Positions 12,801 through 24,247 of a stretch of 64,000 bases of DNA are shown here, one piece after another (positions within the stretch are counted from its first letter, which is position 1; each line of letters starts with the position of its first letter). The notes beneath the pieces are model-generated. The model made no database searches, had not been told where the DNA came from, and saw nothing but the letters and a program-made list of their open reading frames with translations. The position numbers were made by a program, and so were the translations under genes. The stretch is from Bombus terrestris (taxonomy: Eukaryota; Arthropoda; Insecta; Hymenoptera; Apidae). The stretch is from contig NC_063273.1 in assembly GCF_910591885.1 (NCBI RefSeq), forward strand, positions 5,270,001 to 5,334,000, read 5' to 3'.

Positions 12801-13437
12801 CGTAATTTGAATTTTATTTGTATTATTGTATTAAACAGCGATTGAGAATTTATACTTCCCAGTGGATTTCTATCAGTTTCATATCCATTTTCCTAATTTT
12901 TCTTTTTATCTCCATTTTTATTACAATTCTTCTTGCGTATCGTTGCCATCTTGTAGAAATATAAATTTACATTTCACAGTGGTTGTGGGGAAAAAGTTCA
13001 CCGAATCAAACACATGTGCAACCAAACAAAAATGTATTAGGAAATCTTCCGTTAGTACTTTATATTTTTCAGTAATTTTTAATGTTTCATTTTAAGTACG
13101 TGAACGTAGACTCTGTAGCCGGTGTTTATTTCTCAATATATACGAATTATTTGATATTTTACTCTTACACCTTCTACTATGGTGGAAATGAGAAAAGGAA
13201 GGCAATGTATCGTAGGACACGCTTCGGTAGCGAAAGCACGTAAGACTGCAGTTCTGAATAAGCGTTCGTAGAAAAGCACCTTCCTTCGCCACGTGTTCGA
13301 ACCACGCGCAAGCGTTCTTAAGTCGGTACGTATTGTACACGAGATTATTTTTTGCTTGCAATTTATTAGACGCTCGTTCAGTACTTCAGTAGTATCGAAA
13401 GATATTTTTATTGTAGTACGATGGACTTTGTATTTGA
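12801..13437. other. Intergenic region
   Basis: About 640 bp separating the start of the long InaF gene from the 3' end of the next minus-strand gene. It presumably contains the InaF promoter. The overlapping open frames on both strands in 13.1-13.45 kb have no convincing splice or family support. Confidence 0.4.
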
Positions 13438-16072
13438 TCAACATTTCCAAATATTTGTAAACTTAGATTTTGGATCATCCCAACTTTCATCATCCCAACC
13501 GGTAATGTCATCTTGCATTAACAAAGCTTCAGAGAATTCAGGATCTTCTTGTTCCTTTTTCGAAACTTCTTCCTTGTTTTGTTCGGATTGTAGCACTGAT
13601 TTTTCTAATACTACTGTTTCTGACGATTTTGACTTTTTGTTTGTCCATGTATACATCAACCTTTCATTTTCTTCTATTTGATCGCGTGAAGTATTTTTAC
13701 TGCAACGCGAAGATGATTGTTTCATATTATTACAGTTACATATTTCTAAAGAAGTATTTACAGCAACTGAATTTTTTTCAAACTGGCTGTTTTCAAAAGT
13801 TTTCACGCTACAAGCATCATCTCCAAGTTGCTTCGAAGGATTCTAAAAACATTTTAATCTTTGTAATTAGATTAAACGCGGTTTATAGCTATGATTATTT
13901 ACGCAGGATAGAGAATCATTATACCTCAGGAAGCGAATTTGATCGCGACGACAAATTATGTGAATTCGATTCTCGAAATTGTCGTGAGTTTTCGTTGATT
14001 CGAGGATTTGCTACGTACGATAAATTTGGGACACATTGCTGACTGCTCAAAATTGTAAAAATTTGCGTCAACAAGTCATTTGAACCTTCGGAGCAAGGTA
14101 TTGGAATCGTCGTTTGAATACTCTGTCGGGCAATCAACGAATTTAATGCCGGCATCAATGCCGGAGCATAAAGTAATACCGCAAGTCTGTCAAAAAGGAA
14201 CCAAAATATCAAAGAATATCAAAGGAAAGAAATCAAAAATTTCATTTCTTATTTTAATGTTTATTCCATACCTCAACAATTGAATGGTAAAACTATTGGG
14301 ATCTAACAAAGGATTCCACGTAGGAGATTGCACCATAGGAGTGTAAGCGGTATGAACGTTGCTACGTGGAGTTGGTATTTTCTTATGTATTTCTTTTTTC
14401 TGTCTCTGGATCATACGCGTAAATTGTCTGGATGAATCGTTTGTACAATGTGTTCCTTCATACGATAACTTCTTCGCATGATTGTTCCAATAGTTGCGAT
14501 TGCCTTGAGGTGTTTGAACACGAATATCAAAATTATCTTTTCGATGAACATCCGTATTTTCGAAAAATTTAGTTCTTTTGAACATACACTTCTCCTCGCA
14601 TTTGGTATTTTGTTGCTGACAATGAAGTGTAGATTGATCGGAAATATCGCTGTTAAACTTTGATCCCATTATAGGTCGAAATTCTGGTGTATATACAGCA
14701 GGTTTAGTCTGCGTATGATCTTCATGTTTAACATCGAAGTCAGTATAGTAGGACGTTTCCGGCTCATGTTTCTTGTCCAAGCTTTGGCATACTTCCATCG
14801 ACGCCTTTATACATCGTTGATAATTATATTAGTTCCGAATGGTTTATAAAATAAAATTATGTATTTTGTAACATTTAATTAACTTTAGCGCGATAAAGAG
14901 CCTGTTATACGATCTTAATACCTTTCGTGTTTTAGGGGGACCGAAATGTTTCCTCGATTTACCAAAAATGATTTTCGAATGATCAGAATCATATTTATCT
15001 ACAGCTTTATGAATCTCGCTATTTGCCTATAAAGAGATATATTAGTAATATAATATTTCAAATTATTAAACTTTTTATATATCTTGATACGCATACTTTA
15101 GAATTTGTTGTTTTGTATCTCGACGAATCAATCAATTGAGTTGAATCCTGTGGAAGTATCATAGCAATATTGTGCATCGAACAAACTGCTGTTGAATTGT
15201 TGTTAATTAGTATTCTTGATTGAAATGAGTCGCTATCAGGCTCCTTTATAGGATATATATCATTCTGTAAATTCTAAAAGAACATACAAGTGCAAACAAT
15301 CATGTTTCAACTTGTTGAATTTTAGACGAATACCTGTGAAGATTTTCTGTATTTCTTCCAATCTGGATCATCAAAGGTTTCATTAATCGAATCTTTATCT
15401 TTTTTCATAGTGTGACGTTTCCTTCGTGATGAAACGCTAACTTGTTCTTGATTCTTTTTGTACTGATTTCTTGGAAGAGTTCCAAAAAAGTGTCCGTACT
15501 TTGTAAGGGAACGATGTTTCCAATTTACATCTGTTTGCGACTTTAAAAGAAGAATGAGATTAAACACGAACGAAAGAATATTAAGTTAAAAAAATTAGTA
15601 AAATGGTAGATGATGAAAATACCGATTGATGTACGGCATTGGTATTTCGTGTTATTATAGGGATTAATGTTTTCATTCTTGTTAATTCTCTTTCCATAAT
15701 TAGATATCTTTCTTTCATTTGTCTGATATATTCCAATAAATATCGATTAGGTATATTCTCAGTATTACTAAAGCATAATTAACAAGTTATTTTATGTTTC
15801 CTCTTGACAATTCATTTCACTTAAGAAATTCAATTTCTTGTTTGTACTAACGTTCGGAAACATAAATTATTCGGCTGGCCATGGTCATTATCTTCGAGAA
15901 GAATAAAGTTTAAATCAAACAAGTGTCCATCGTTCCTTAAAGATGGTATATTTACTAATTCATTAAATGATATCCCATGTCCTTGATTTGCAAAAAGTCG
16001 TCGAATAAATTCATTACGTCTTTGATTACGTTGATTATCCATAAGTTCCAAAAATATTTGTCGTCCAAACAT
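13438..16072 (-). CDS. Uncharacterised 684-residue protein, eight exons
   Basis: Not recognised. Eight exons on the minus strand assemble with consistent phases: 16072-15852, 15767-15623, 15540-15334, 15273-15097, 15026-14922, 14804-14272, 14186-13925 and 13842-13438. The N-terminus (MFGRQIFLELMDNQRNQRR) is basic and helical. Exon 2 adds a predicted helix (YLLEYIRQMKERYLIMEREL). The middle is polar, basic and probably disordered. Exons 6-7 carry the most conserved-looking block, SPTWNPLLDPNSFTIQLLR joined to LAVLLYAPALMPALNSLIA, a hydrophobic helical region about 36 residues long. The C-terminus is acidic (GWDDESWDDPKSKF). The first intron uses a less common donor, gttagt. The acceptor before exon 6 (ataaag) is weak, so that junction is the least certain. 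The gene is head-to-head with TMEM192. Cytoplasmic or nuclear location is likely, as no signal peptide is seen; function is unknown. Confidence 0.65.
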
Positions 16073-17409
16073 ACTTGTTAATTTTGTGTAAAGAAATTCA
16101 CAACAAATTTTGACGAATTTGTACTATAATTACAATTATTTTGTATAATCTTTCATATAGGTTGTGTTTTCCATTGTATGTTCATCTTTTTTGGGGCAGG
16201 GGGGGGGGGAGAATAGAATAAATTCTATTTGAGAAACTTGAATATCGATTTAAAATTGAGTCGTTACTACAAATTGCTATATTTGTATTTTTATTCATTC
16301 TATAAAATCGTCTCTCTAAAATGGTATCAATAAATTGACACTTGTGTTTAACACAGTGTTTTGCACAATATCTACTTTAATACAAATGCATATGACGTTT
16401 AACGAAATGATAGTACAAATGTATGAAGATTTATTCTCCGTATTTTTAAAATAAAGTTTGACGTTTCCTGTGTATATTTGTTCAGTATCTTCTGATGAAT
16501 GTTAGCATGCATATAGAAATTTAGTATTCCGTATTTATTACTTGTTACTAGCGATTGTTTTATCACACCTTATTTTTACAAACTTTGTTTAACATTTTTT
16601 CGTTTGTATATTATTTTTTTACTTATTATTATTCTATCTATTTCCAATTTTGTATTTGAAAATAAACTAACATATTTATTAAAGAGACGCTTATTAATAT
16701 AAGTACACTTTGTAAGCACAAGGTTATTACTGTGTTAAATAATATAAATCATAATTTTTGTCAATTTATTTTTTGATGTTTGTTATATCCACACATATAA
16801 CTCTTGCCAAGTTTCACGTATATCGTATGTATATGCACTACAGCAGGCATTTTGATCTTACGTTTTACGTTATATGTTGCAACTATGATTTGTTGTACGT
16901 AAATTGAACGATACGTTGTAGAACCTAAATGATTTGTGGCATGTATCATTTTACGGCTTAAGGAATTCCGAGTATGTTTCTGGAAAACGTGCTATATATG
17001 ATTAACGTTGTAAACAAAGATGTTGGTTTAGTCCTGGTAATGAGAAGTATATGTAATTTTCTTGTTTTGTATCATCTTTTTATGGTGGAATGGTCAGTCT
17101 TAACAGAGATTTAAATACGTCAGGTAGTGTGAGTATAATAGAAATTATATCACCCATTATATTATTGTCTTGTATTCGTTTTTATTGGTATTGATATAAT
17201 ATAAACATAACCTCTATCTTTATAATCTTTTGCCATTCATGTTTTGACTTATATAATTTATATTATATTAACATCATAATTATAATAAATATTACAGACT
17301 TCCTCAAAATGTGATTCTCATACATATTGACTAAAAATTTATTGAATGAAGCAATTACTTATAAATATACATTTATTAGGGAGCTGTATTTTTTGATTCG
17401 CCTTATAAC
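16073..17409. other. Divergent intergenic region
   Basis: About 1.3 kb between the divergent start codons of the unknown eight-exon gene and TMEM192. It is AT-rich except for a G-rich patch at 16193-16209 (GGGGCA, then eleven G). Both promoters must lie here. The short ORF at 16761-16949 is not supported. Confidence 0.45.
16193..16209 (+). repeat. Poly-G tract
   Basis: A run of GGGG followed by CA and then eleven consecutive G residues, in an otherwise AT-rich region and about 120 bp upstream of the minus-strand gene's start codon. It could fold as a G-quadruplex or simply be a slippage-prone homopolymer. Confidence 0.7.
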
Positions 17410-18319
17410 ATGGATGAAGAAGACCCTCATCTACACGTATTAACTTCTGAAGAAGTATATTTTAAAAAATTGGATACTATACCAATTGTGTCTGTTTCCC
17501 TTATATTTAGCGTAAGTGGCTACTTCTTTAAATTATTTAGAGGATTATATAAAAGAAATTGTTTATCATGCAAATACTATGTGTTTATTTCAAATTTTAG
17601 GTGTGTCTAGAAATTATTGGGATTATATTTATATCTGTGTGGCCTGAAGAAAAAAATAAATGTGATACATATTTTATATACTTGTATCTTCACTGTGCAT
17701 ACTGGCTGATAATTATGTTGACAGATCATTTTGTAAAAGCAAAGCATCATAAACTCCGTATTTATGGGTATCTTGATTTTTATCGATCTACATATCAACA
17801 GATAAGAACACCTCTTTTCATAGCGTCATTATGGATAACATGTTATCTATTATTGGCTGTGATTTTGCATCACACGCATAAAGTTAATTACGAACAATAC
17901 TGTCATGCTTCGGAATGGTTCACTCCCCTAAATTACATAGTGTTGTTGACCACAGTAGAACTTACAATTATTATATCAGTTTATATACATTACATTAGTA
18001 AGTATACGAAAAATTATTGAAGAATTTATAATATATAGGAAGTTGTAAGACTATAAACATTGTTTTTCTTACAGAAAAAGTTTCGCGATTCAATCGATTA
18101 CGTCCTCCAGCTGATGTTGCTAGAGAAGAATGGTCATCTTCTTTTACTCAAGATACATATGCCGGTAGCAGTGAAGTAGGTTGCTATCATAGGAGATCTA
18201 ATTTGGAAGAATTGCTTGAAATGCAGGCTGATTTAATAAGATATTTAAGAGATCGTAATGATAAATTCGGTCATGCAATAATGTTGTTCGCAGCTCAACG
18301 TAGTTTGCCTGAAACATAG
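17410..18319 (+). CDS. TMEM192: Transmembrane protein 192 (lysosomal membrane)
   Basis: Three exons, 17410-17511, 17601-17997 and 18075-18319, give 247 residues. Donors are AGC|gtaagt and ATTA|gtaagt; acceptors are ttttag and cttacag. TMEM192 is a multi-pass protein of late endosomes and lysosomes whose molecular role is not settled. The N-terminus is acidic (MDEEDPHLHV). Four hydrophobic segments follow, at about residues 26-46, 58-75, 105-125 and 143-165 (for example IPIVSVSLIFSVCLEIIGII and TPLFIASLWITCYLLLAVIL). The family hallmarks HHKLRIYGYLDFYRST and KVSRFNRLRP are present. The C-terminal helix LEELLEMQADLIRYLRDRND matches the family's terminal coiled segment. Length is close to human (271). 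An AATAAAG poly(A) signal occurs near 18712. Confidence 0.88.
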
Positions 18320-20496
18320 GGTTGTGACCTATATAAAATACAAGCTCAAAGTAAAGCTTTCTCATTTTTATTCGGGGACTATAATTGAAAGAAACATATT
18401 TATATTTTATGGAATTCAACTTGTTTTTATTGTTGATATCTCTTTCTTCTTTCTTTATATATATAGTTCTTTCATTATATATACAATATGTATTGAATAC
18501 ACTAATTTTTAATAGCAATCATAACCTGTTACATTTTTACTTGCATCTAAGGTGTGTACTATGTATTAATATTTAGAAGTTCTCATACACTTTTGCATTA
18601 ATTTACATTAATTTGAATTGAAGTTATATTTTATATTGTTACGATTAAAAGAGATATCGTATAACAAGAAATCAAAAATAATTTCTGTGATAAAAAATGT
18701 ATATCTCCAATTCAATAAAGTATATTTTTTTTTCAATATACAATTCTTATAATTCTAATTACACTTTACAGTTCTTATAATACGTATATGTTTGTATGAT
18801 GTTTCTACAATTAGGCTAGCAATATCTTCAATACATAATGTTTATTTTCTAAGATTTTACTACAAACGTTATTATTACAGACTATTATATGATAACAGAA
18901 ACAGTAATCGTCTGTTTATTTTGCATTCTTTGAAATATTGTTCCATTTTTTCATTATCAAGTTGAACAAATATATACTCTTGATTCGAAAACTAATTTTT
19001 AAAAATTAGAAAATAACATTATCGGGAAAAAGAGCGAGATTATATATTTTTTACATTGCGTGCTCGATTTATTATATTGAAGGAGTTCTTAATAATAGCG
19101 AGATTAACATATATGCCGAATATCTCTATTTATATACTTTTTTACATATGTATATGTGCATATTTCTATAAATGCCTAATTATACCTAATTTATCTCAAT
19201 AAAAACTTGATGCAGTGTGCACGTGAAAACAAGAAAGATCATACTCGTGATTTGTTGGTCCGTATTTAACTCGAACCTTTAGTATTTTATAAGATACCGC
19301 GAAACAAGGTTCTCATAACGATTTTTTTTACTGTATAACTGCATTGTAAGGCTTCTTGTGGATAAACACCTTAGACGATGAGATGTATCGTATTAAAAAA
19401 GAAATCTATTTACAGAAAGTTTACGTGTGTTACGGCAGGCTTAGAGTCCTATGCTATCATATGTATGTATGTTTATGGTATATAAAATTATTTACTTATA
19501 CATATGGAACACTCAAATATACAATGCTATAAAATGTAGAAGCTTGTACTTGATCAAGACGTACTACGTAGTTATGATTTCGACGTTTTTCTTGGAAATG
19601 AAAATATCCTATAAATGATTGCGTATTAAAATCAGTGCTAAAACCGAAGATTCTCGCTATTCAGGTTAGTACTATACCTCGTTCCTTGTTTTCTGAAAGT
19701 TTGTACTACACTTTTAGGCCAGCCATTTTTGCTGCGTATCTTCATACATCGGATACATCTCATAGTTACAAGAATGTATACCGATTGTTTTTTATTATTG
19801 TCTTATAGAAGAAGTTTTTCAGACTTCATGATAAACGCAAATCGAGATAATCTTCTCGAACTAATTAATTTTGAACATTGTGCCAAATTCTTCTAGTGTA
19901 ATGAGCAATATAACCAAGTTTCGATTGATCGTTTTTACTTTTATAAATCTGTTGTTTGCAAAGTAGAAGTTTCCTTTTTACGAAGTAAAAACGAACGTGG
20001 AAACGTCGCGACGCTTCGGATGTAATTAAAGCGAGGCGCAATAACTTCGTTTCACATTTAAGGACTGAACCATCGCGCCAAGATTTTCCTCATGGCTATA
20101 AAGTTCTAACCAAATTTTCTAAGGGTAAGCAGTTGTTGATCAAGAATTTTGCTCCTAATTTTCGTATAATTTTGATCGCTTTTATTCAAAGCAACATTTC
20201 GCATTGCAAATGGTTGTTCAAAAATAATTCCCATAAATTTCATTTTGTAGAAATTAATAACCTTTATACCATAGAAATATGCTTGTTTAAAAAATAGTTT
20301 TCTCTTACATTTTAACATTGCTGTATTTTCTGTTCAATCGTGGTATTATCAGTATCGCAAAAAAGTATTTTTAATCTCACGCAACATTTTTCGGAAAATT
20401 TTGTAATTTGCCATTGCACTTAAAGAATCGACGCGCATCGCAAAGGCGCGGTGGTCCCAATCATACAACTGCTTTACGCGACCAATAATGATAGAA
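18320..20496. other. Convergent intergenic region
   Basis: About 2.2 kb between TMEM192 (plus) and the small coiled-coil gene (minus). It should carry both 3' UTRs, including the AATAAA near 18712. It is AT-rich and holds no supportable gene; frames at 18.2-18.6 kb overlap the TMEM192 terminal exon or its UTR. Confidence 0.45.
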
Positions 20497-23400
20497 TCAC
20501 GCGTGCGTAGCTCCCACTACGTTTCCGGTTGCTGAGAGTTGCTCTTCGGCCTCCATCATTTTTAACTTTCTCACTACTTGAGCATGTTCTTCGAGTAGCC
20601 TCGCGAATTCTCCTCTTCTAGTTTCGGCTTCCACTTGCATTTGTTTAATTTTTTCTCGAGGTCCGCCTGGACTGTCCAGTGGAGTTTGAGGCGATGAATT
20701 CTGCGAGCTGTTTACATTCGATAAACCATCCAAATCCGAGTTCTCGCTTGATATCGAATGAGAATCGACGTCATCCACAATTAAACTGTAAATTAAAAAG
20801 AACATTGAAATCTACAATATCTCTTTTATCGACAACTTAACAATTAATATTTTTATCGACTATTGGTATGATTTTTAATTCGGGAGATGCACAGTCTTCG
20901 TCTTAATTTTAAGTAAAAAAAGGGAAACAATTAAGACATGAATTCGAGGCTCGATTCAAGCACGAGATATTTTCAGAAAAGATTATTGTGGTTGGATACA
21001 TAGATATTACTATTCATCATGATTAATAGTAACGAAGTAATCGTAATGAGTAATGATAATCAAGACGTCAATTCTGTATTTTGAATTTCAATTTTCAGAG
21101 CGCAATTTGCTGGCAGAGAGGACGTGATTTTTATAGTTGGTCTAAACTATCGACGTTCTGCCCTGCAGCATTCTAGTGGCAACAATTGTCGCTTGCGTCA
21201 ATGTTACGTCATTGGTACTGAAGCACGTAGTCTAGGCTATGGATAACGAATTGATTTTACGTAAAACACTGTATTAGAACCCTAAAAATATTTCAGTAAT
21301 ATCGAAGGAGGAAACGATATGTACGAGAATTTTTATTATTGAAACGAAAGTGTTGGTTTAATTATACCGGAAGAACATTCTGTTGAGGGGAAAAGGGGAA
21401 AGGAAGAGAGTCTACTCATTTGCGTCATGATCTATTATGCTGGCTGAATGCCGGCTGCGATATAGTGATCTTGATAGAAACATGGCAATTTTCGTAATAT
21501 ATGAATTATTATCGTTAATCTACAAATCATGAGATTTCGAAATTGGAAAAAGTATTTAAATAAATAGACTTGTTTGTTATTAGATTATAGGGTGATCAAC
21601 GAAGCCAAAATCGACGTATTATTTGTATACTAAACTAAATTTATGTTTTTCATTCACATATCATTTTTTATTACTACAGGCTTTCGAGTACGCATTTAAA
21701 GATGTGTGCTTGATTCGATCGAGATAACTGAGTATATTCTTAAGTACACTGCGATCAAGGATTAACATTGACTCTACCGTTCTCCTATTTCCGTCACACG
21801 ATACTTTATACGTATTTCTTTTTTGTTTCTTGCTTTTTATCGTACAATGTCGATAAAAATCAGTTGATTTTTGTAAGATTTTGATTTTATAAAGATTTAC
21901 TATCGCTTACCTGAATGCACCGTAAATTTCTCTTCCTGATGCCATCGTCACTGCGATATCAGGCAACGACCCTGAAACAGAGTCCTATGTCTGTGACGCA
22001 AATTCATTAATTCCGAAGGAATATAGAAACACGTGAACGAGCAAAGATTTATGATAGGATAATTTTACGGATAACGTAATATGTAGTGACGTTGATTGGT
22101 TTTTAAAAATCATCCTATTTTTCTCATCGAGTGACAAATAACTAGGCTCACAGCTCTGACGCGATCATTGTATTCTTTATGTCGAGCTAAGAATATTATT
22201 AAATACTATTTAATTTTAAGACAGCATAGCACGGATAACGTTTCGTTCGCTTTGCCAGACAATGAGATTCTCGTACGTACAGAACACATATCGAAATCAG
22301 TAAATAATTTTTGAGCATTTTGGCAATTGAGTCAAGATGGTTGACTCGATTGTCCAAAGAAATATATAGTCGCGTTGCGTTTTATATCGTAGCACACTTT
22401 TCTGGCAAGGGCACGATGCGTAAAAGAAGCTTCATTTATTTCAAGACAACGGACATACATATCGGAAAGTACAACTATTCAGACTCGATATAGCATAAGA
22501 CAATGCTTATCTTGGATCGCTTGTGGAAAAAGATTTTTCCCAGAACAGATTAAAACAGCTATAAACGATTCAATGATAGTTACTTTATTTGTGGTTTGTA
22601 ATTCTTGTTTCCTGTTTGCGCGAAAAGAGCAAAACCAATTTTCGATCGAAACGAAATCAATTGTCTTCGCGTTGGACGAAAATATATTATCTAATATTAG
22701 CATTGACACGCTATCATCTACGTTTATCATTTATAAGGCCAACAATATGATTTCCAGTGATTTTCTTACGTAAATTGCATTGCATCGTTTTATTTAACGA
22801 AGATCGATTGGCATGCCATTGATGTATTGGTCGTTATCATCGATCATAGAGCAAACGATAAAGATCCTATAAAATATGCTTTCGTTCGAAGAAGTTGTTA
22901 GGTCAAAAAGAAATTGAATCTCTGGTAAAAAATATTATTCGTCATAATAAGCCAATAAATAGCCGACTATTTTCTGTGAACGACGTGTACAAATTTATCT
23001 GATGGAAGCGAACCAAATCGGGTGCATTTACACGTGTACGCTTCACACGTCATATCCTACGTTACGAACCACGCGAATTTCAATTATACTTTACTGAATG
23101 CATTTCGCCCTTGCTAGTAATAGCAGCGTTTAAAAGTTCGACGATGAGGTCAGAAAATGAAAGTGAATCGAGAGAGAGAAGGTGCATTATCTGCGATAGC
23201 TAATTGCTGAGAAATTGTGATTATCGACGGCTAGCGCGAATTCGCCAGAATAATCGATGATGTATAAGGAAGGTGGTATCCCGATCTGTCTAAAATAGAA
23301 TCACGAACGCGAATACGACGAGATCGAAACCTTGGCCCCATAGAGCAAAGCTTACGTCTGTTTCGTTGATAAAATGATTAATTAAGCACCGCGTGAACTA

Positions 23401-24247
23401 AATATCTCCTGCTATTCAAGCATCGAGATCTTAACGAGCAATCACCTTGGAAACACATTTGACCAACGATGCTACATTGTGTGTGAAGGATGTTAATTAC
23501 AGTAAAAAAGATGCGCGAAAAGAAAGTACCTATATGTAATATTTCGTTACTAAGTGTTACTAATTGTACGTTCGGTTATACGTATAGCCGTGAAACAGCT
23601 AAACACACAGCTTTACAAGCTATACAGAAGGAATTTTCTTTATTTGGTAGAAGCTGAGAATCGACCTTCGTAACCACACGGGAAGGAGGATCGAGCTCGA
23701 GCGAGGAGTGCTTCGCGACCTTAGACAATGCGACCTGCACACGAAATATCCACGAACCGTGACCACTTCTGCGAGCTAAACGCAAGAGAAACGAAGAAGG
23801 TAAGAAAGTCACGAGCCGACAGAGAGGAAAGTATCCTCTCGTATTATTACACCGGATAAACGTCAATGCCGTTTAGAACCAGTTGTAACGTTTCTACTCG
23901 AGATTCCTGTGTCGATCTCGAGCTGAACATTTCCATGGCGGTCTGTTAAAAGCACTTCGCTCTAATTGCATACCGGAATCTTTGACTCAAATGTACGCGT
24001 AAAATACACAAGTTAATACATAAATGTCTGGACCATGCCTGCACGAGCGTCAGTTTCGAATGTCAGCAATTTCTTTTCACTCTCTTTTTGTTTCTTCAAA
24101 TAAATTTCAAACGAATGCGGACGAATTCTAGCGAGACGAAATGACTAGACAACGAACTTTTTATATTTTGCGAAGGCGGCATCTAACAACAGTAGGAAAT
24201 TTTGATGCAAGACGAAGGGATAAATGTAATTACTTACCTCTGACCAT
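20497..24247 (-). CDS. Small coiled-coil protein, 119 residues, uncharacterised
   Basis: Three coding exons on the minus strand: 24247-24238 (only ATG plus 7 nt), 21971-21911 and 20785-20497. Phases 1 and 2 match, donors are AGAG|gtaagt and TCAG|gtaagc, and acceptors are tttcag and tttacag. The protein begins MVRGSLPDIAVTMASGREIY, continues through a Ser/Asn/Pro-rich acidic linker (about residues 25-67) and ends in a charged helix (about 68-107; PREKIKQMQVEAETRRGEFA, then LLEEHAQVVRKLKMMEAEE) suited to a coiled coil. I do not recognise the family. A second ATG in exon 2 (MASGREIYG) would allow alternative promoters and first exons further upstream, which would fit the regulatory-looking DNA at 29-31 kb. 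The first exon could also begin at an internal acceptor (acacag just before the ATG). Confidence 0.6.

Noticed and set aside
13092..13450. Possible tRNA B-box-like sequence (GTTCGAACC) and overlapping frames
   Set aside because: No A box or cloverleaf could be drawn around it, and the frames have no exon signals.
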